Assembly (NCBI GenBank): GCA_015680905.1
Contig: CM027383.1
Span: forward strand, 91,594,501-91,658,500
Source of the DNA: Coptis chinensis
Taxonomy: Eukaryota > Streptophyta > Magnoliopsida > Ranunculales > Ranunculaceae
Length of the DNA: 64,000 nt
Direction: 5' to 3'
Shown here: positions 60,251-64,000 of the stretch, piece after piece
How positions within the stretch are numbered: the stretch's first letter is position 1
Layout: the number at the start of each line of letters is the position of its first letter
Made by a program: the position numbers and the translations under genes
The notes under the pieces: model-generated
Database searches by the model: none
Told to the model about the DNA's origin: nothing
Seen by the model: the letters and a program-made list of their open reading frames with translations, nothing else

Positions 60251-62981
60251 ATATGCCCTCAAGTTCAAGGAGAAACATCAAACATGATGATCAATACTCT
60301 AATATGGCCACATGGGGAAACCGGTGTGCTGAACTGATTGGCGAATTAGCAACAAACAACCTAATAATTTATTTCAAAAGTTAGGACGATTACAATATGC
60401 ACATAAAGTAGAAATGCATCATTTTCAACTTTTAATGTGTCTACACTCTATAGTGTCTATGATATATATACCGTGTTCATATACAATATACAGCTTCAGT
60501 TACTCCGAATTTTCCCGATTAAAACAATTTTTTTTTTTAATTTATACGTATATTACGAGTTGGATAGTCTTTTTGTTTTTACTGTTAATGAAAGTTAAGA
60601 GACCTAACAAAATAGAGGCCGTTACATGTCCCTTTGGAGAAGCAAGAAATGCTAGATTATATATTATTCTAATCAGAACAACATTGTCAGCCCGTCTCAG
60701 GTACGCAACCATTTAAAAACTAGAACGTGTACAAATGGGTGTGGAAATTGCTATGAGAGCGACTGGACAGTGGACATGGAGATATTGCTTACTTTTTGTT
60801 AGATAGGATCTCGAGGTCGTCATCTACCTAATTAAGATGGCCTCCTATGTCCCAACACCCAAATGGAATCCTAGAGAGACGACAACGAAAGTAACTAGTG
60901 TAAGTTCTTGTGGCATTGTGTATAAAAACCACTTCCAACACTTCTAGATTTTGACTAAAGCCAATAGTGAGCTAGCTCTTAGAAATCATTTAGGTCTTTA
61001 TGTGGAATCTAAACTTCATACTTCGGTTCGACTACGAACAGTTCTTTTTACATGGCCACTTCTTGTCTCCCAGTCTGACCAGACCGGCAGACCTGTAAGC
61101 CTGTAATGCAGTTGGTAGAACAGTGCTTTAGGGCAGCCCAAACGGCAGCTTCTACATTAGATGTTTTTCTCTTTTTTTCTACAACTAGATCAAGTGATTG
61201 GGATTCAAACTCAGCATCATGAACGAGTGTAACATAAGTCTAGTGATAATTGAAGTTTAGCCCCATAAAGAAAGGGGCAATACACTGATGCAATTGTCAA
61301 GTTGGGTTGCTTGCAAAGCTTTTTTTGAGAATTTGAGCTAGTTTGGAAAGAGAAGGGAAAAGTCACAGTATAAATTAAATAAGAGATTAAAGATGACGTT
61401 TCGTGGGGTCCAAATTTGACGAGATGTTGTTTCAGTCATCGACAAGATATCTGGTTCGTAGACATCAAAGCCATATGGGTAAACCAGGCTTCATTCCATC
61501 CATCTTTTTAACTCTACACGACACTTTCCAGTCAAGAACACAGACAAAACTCGTACTTCCTACTCGGTAACGACCCAGGTCGATTCTCTTTTCTTTCCGA
61601 AAAACGTTTCTCCTGGGTCTCTTTAATGGTTAGATACAGTGATGGGCTTGCGTATACGTAGGCGGTAGGAGGGAGCACTGAGCAGCCCCACCGCCCCCCA
61701 CCAGAGACGTTTAAGTGGTTAAAGTGGATGGGCCTACGGTACGAACAGGAGCTGTCTTACAGTGATTATTTAAACCTGCAATCTGCATTTATTTTCTTAC
61801 CCCAACCAGGTTTTTGCAACTCGGAACACTACAAAATTGTGGCACTGCATTTTTCTTTATAATGGCAGAAATATATATTCGGAGTATTTAGGCCCAAATT
61901 ACCGGTACCTGACTACCTGTGTATAAAATACATAATAGTTTGTGGACGATATACTAATAGTGTAATAATAGCATACAAAAATTACTGCAAGGACCAATAA
62001 CCTGGAAATGCATAAGCTACAACTAAGTTTCCAACTTGACTTTCCGCAATTGCACTGTAATCGAACAATCTATTACATCTATAACTGGCCTGAGGTCAAA
62101 ATTCGAGTAACTTGTTGTCTATCAGTGCTAAAAGCAAGGCCAACCTCAACGCGATATTACCAAAATCCACCTATTAGAAACTGATGTTCTTTAAAGTTCC
62201 TCACGATCAACAAATAAAAAATAAATAGTAATAAATAATTAATAATAATGACATCCCTTATATATCCAGATTGAAATACAATTGTTAGGGTAGTTAGTAG
62301 TACACGTTTTATCTGTTACTTTGGAGTTTGGAGTCCACACTATACTAGTAAAGCACCAAAGTGCGCAAAGTTGAAATCTTGCATGCAAGTGCAGAAATAG
62401 AATTATAGAAAAGCTAAAGCATTCATACATAAGCAGAAGCATGTATATATACCATCATCGCCATAAAAGTCGATAGTATAACTACACTACTTGCATAGAA
62501 GCCATATCTGCAGCATTCTCACAGTGAAAAGATGGAGACAGAATAAATATGCACGTTAGGGACGCATCCTATACTACTACTAATCTATCAAGCATAACGT
62601 TCCCAAACACAGTCCAATCGTTCAAAATGAAACCTAACCTACTTCCTTTGAAAGATATAAGTATAACGTATTCAGATTGAATAACATAGATACATATGAT
62701 AAAAGCATACTGTTGTAAAACTTAATTATCAAACAGACCAAGGAATACTTACAACAAGATTCAGTGCTTACAAAAAAAATAATAATAATAAAAATAGAAA
62801 GATACACATACTTCCATATAAAGAAATGGAAAGATTATAGCCTATTTTTATAAAATGGAAAAAAAGAATGCCGGAAAAGCCTTTGAAGACAGTGGAAAAA
62901 GAGAGGAAAACAACAACAGAAAAAAGTAATTATTATCTACGAATAAAAATGTACAGTAGAAAGAAAGAAAGTATGGAACCT
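60251..62981. other. Intergenic stretch, no supported gene
   Basis: Only short motif-free open frames (60414-60716 and 62239-62442). The right end is the 3' flank of the minus-strand methyltransferase gene. Confidence 0.4.
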
Positions 62982-63744
62982 TTATCCATGTTTTCCATCT
63001 GTGGGACGCCAGAAACCTTTTTTACCAACTAGGTACTGACCTTCATAGAGAGTAGTCTCCCAGTGCAGCGAACGCAATATCGGAGTTAGCTTAGTAACTG
63101 TTTCCATGATATCTTGAATCAGAAGCCATCCACCCGGTCGCATTATCCGATCCATCTCAACTACTACATCCTCAATGTCACACCTGTTCATGGAAAAGAG
63201 AACACAAAAAAATCAGGATCAGAATAAACACAAGGGACAATAATCATGACCAGATTTTGTTCATAAATCAGCCGTACTTACTAATTAGAATGGAAATAAC
63301 TTCTTGTAGAAATACACAATTAATTTTATTAATTTGTTAGCATTCACCCTTTCTTCAATAAAAAATGTCCAAGACATAACGAATTCATAATTTTCTTTTC
63401 TTTTTTTCTTTTTTTTTTATGTGAAGATTAAAGCATGAAAGCAGTTGATATAGTGAACTTTCAGGCTTATCTACTGACTTTGATAGGTCAAAGCTGAGAC
63501 TCGCATCCATAATTTATAAATTGAAAATGTCAGTGAAGCAATTCTATACCTCTTTGTAAGATTTCCGAAGAGGTAATTAGCGTGCAGGAGATCATATGTT
63601 CGAGGATATGTATTAAAAGCCTCGCACCAGTCATGATATATACCAATCAAACCTCGGTCGAAAACAACACGCAGAGTATCTGGTAGATTGATTGGTACGA
63701 CATTCATTACCCAAAGGGGCTTATCAATCAGTGCTGCTGCAAAT
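62982..63744 (-). CDS. PMT-type putative methyltransferase, C-terminal exons (partial)
   Basis: Two exons are visible: 63744-63550 (acceptor …ttcag at its start, donor GAG|gtatag) and 63183-62982 (acceptor …acag, stop at 62982). They encode '[20 protein letters not shown]', '[16 protein letters not shown]', then '[20 protein letters not shown]' and '[16 protein letters not shown]'. This is the C-terminal half of the plant DUF248/PMT family: type II Golgi-membrane proteins with an SAM-dependent methyltransferase fold, linked to pectin methylation and cell-wall assembly. The motif MDRI-RPGG is the conserved family block. Frames join exactly (AG|G at the junction). The remaining upstream exons lie beyond the right edge. 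The intron occupies the last 250 bp of the window. Confidence 0.9.
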
Positions 63745-64000
63745 CTGAAAAAGAATGGGAACATATGTGTCAAATTCTGTAACTGAATTCACGTACAATT
63801 ATCTCAGATTGTGATTATGTTACTAGTGACACTCCTAGAGCTAAGCACTGTGTCCAACAAACAACACACTTCAAACACAACAATAATCATCAATATCATC
63901 TATCCCAATGTTATGTTCCAAGACATAATACGTTAGCAAAACCAGAATAAGCCCTGGAATAACCCAAAAAAAAACACACACACACTATCAATGAGCACAA

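Noticed and set aside
1-64000. CRISPR arrays, bacterial operons, rRNA genes, riboswitches
   Set aside because: None seen. The sequence is eukaryotic, and the regular repeats are microsatellites, TIRs or tandem duplications.

Overview
The window is plant nuclear DNA: spliced genes with GT-AG introns, AT-rich intergenic sequence, and plant-only families (ALOG/LSH, plant mobile domain, FAR1-type MULE transposase, plant CDKD, the PMT methyltransferase family). Codon use and protein similarity suggest a eudicot, possibly an early-diverging one. That placement is an impression and nothing here proves it.

Host genes that look real number five. They are a Raf/TKL-like predicted pseudokinase (minus, 7496-10270, three exons), a tRNA-Gly(GCC) (plus, 6186-6256), a CDKD-type CDK-activating kinase (minus, about 31420-34332, six exons resolved), a single-exon ALOG/LSH gene (plus, 57449-58060), and the last two exons of a PMT-type putative methyltransferase running off the right edge (minus, 62982-63744). 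They belong to unrelated pathways and show no functional clustering.

The rest is mostly mobile DNA and broken gene pieces. Left edge: the 3' end of a Ty3-like LTR fossil whose LTR holds a Tourist-like MITE and a CT microsatellite. 10.8-13.9 kb: a decayed plant-mobile-domain (PMD) gene between MULE-like inverted ends. 14.78-25.85 kb: the most striking structure, an 11-kb Mutator-like element (MULE) with diverged terminal inverted repeats and a perfect 9-bp target-site duplication. It carries a decayed FAR1-type transposase (plus), a small GRF-finger/coiled-coil/TM ORF inside a long imperfect inverted repeat, and a PMD gene (minus) with a duplicated 5' coding region. 27.9-29.5 kb: a 5'-truncated L1-type LINE with its poly(A). 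29.56-30.25 kb: a TIR element.

34.56-38.70 kb is a four-copy, about 1.1-kb tandem array containing a TauE/SafE exon, with a diverged fifth copy beyond it. 38.7-56.9 kb holds scattered gene debris (tetraspanin exon, ankyrin repeat, divergent polyubiquitin) and two textbook Helitron 3' ends (48384 and 56867), so Helitron gene capture is a reasonable explanation. 58-63 kb is mainly repeat-poor or unrecognised intergenic DNA.
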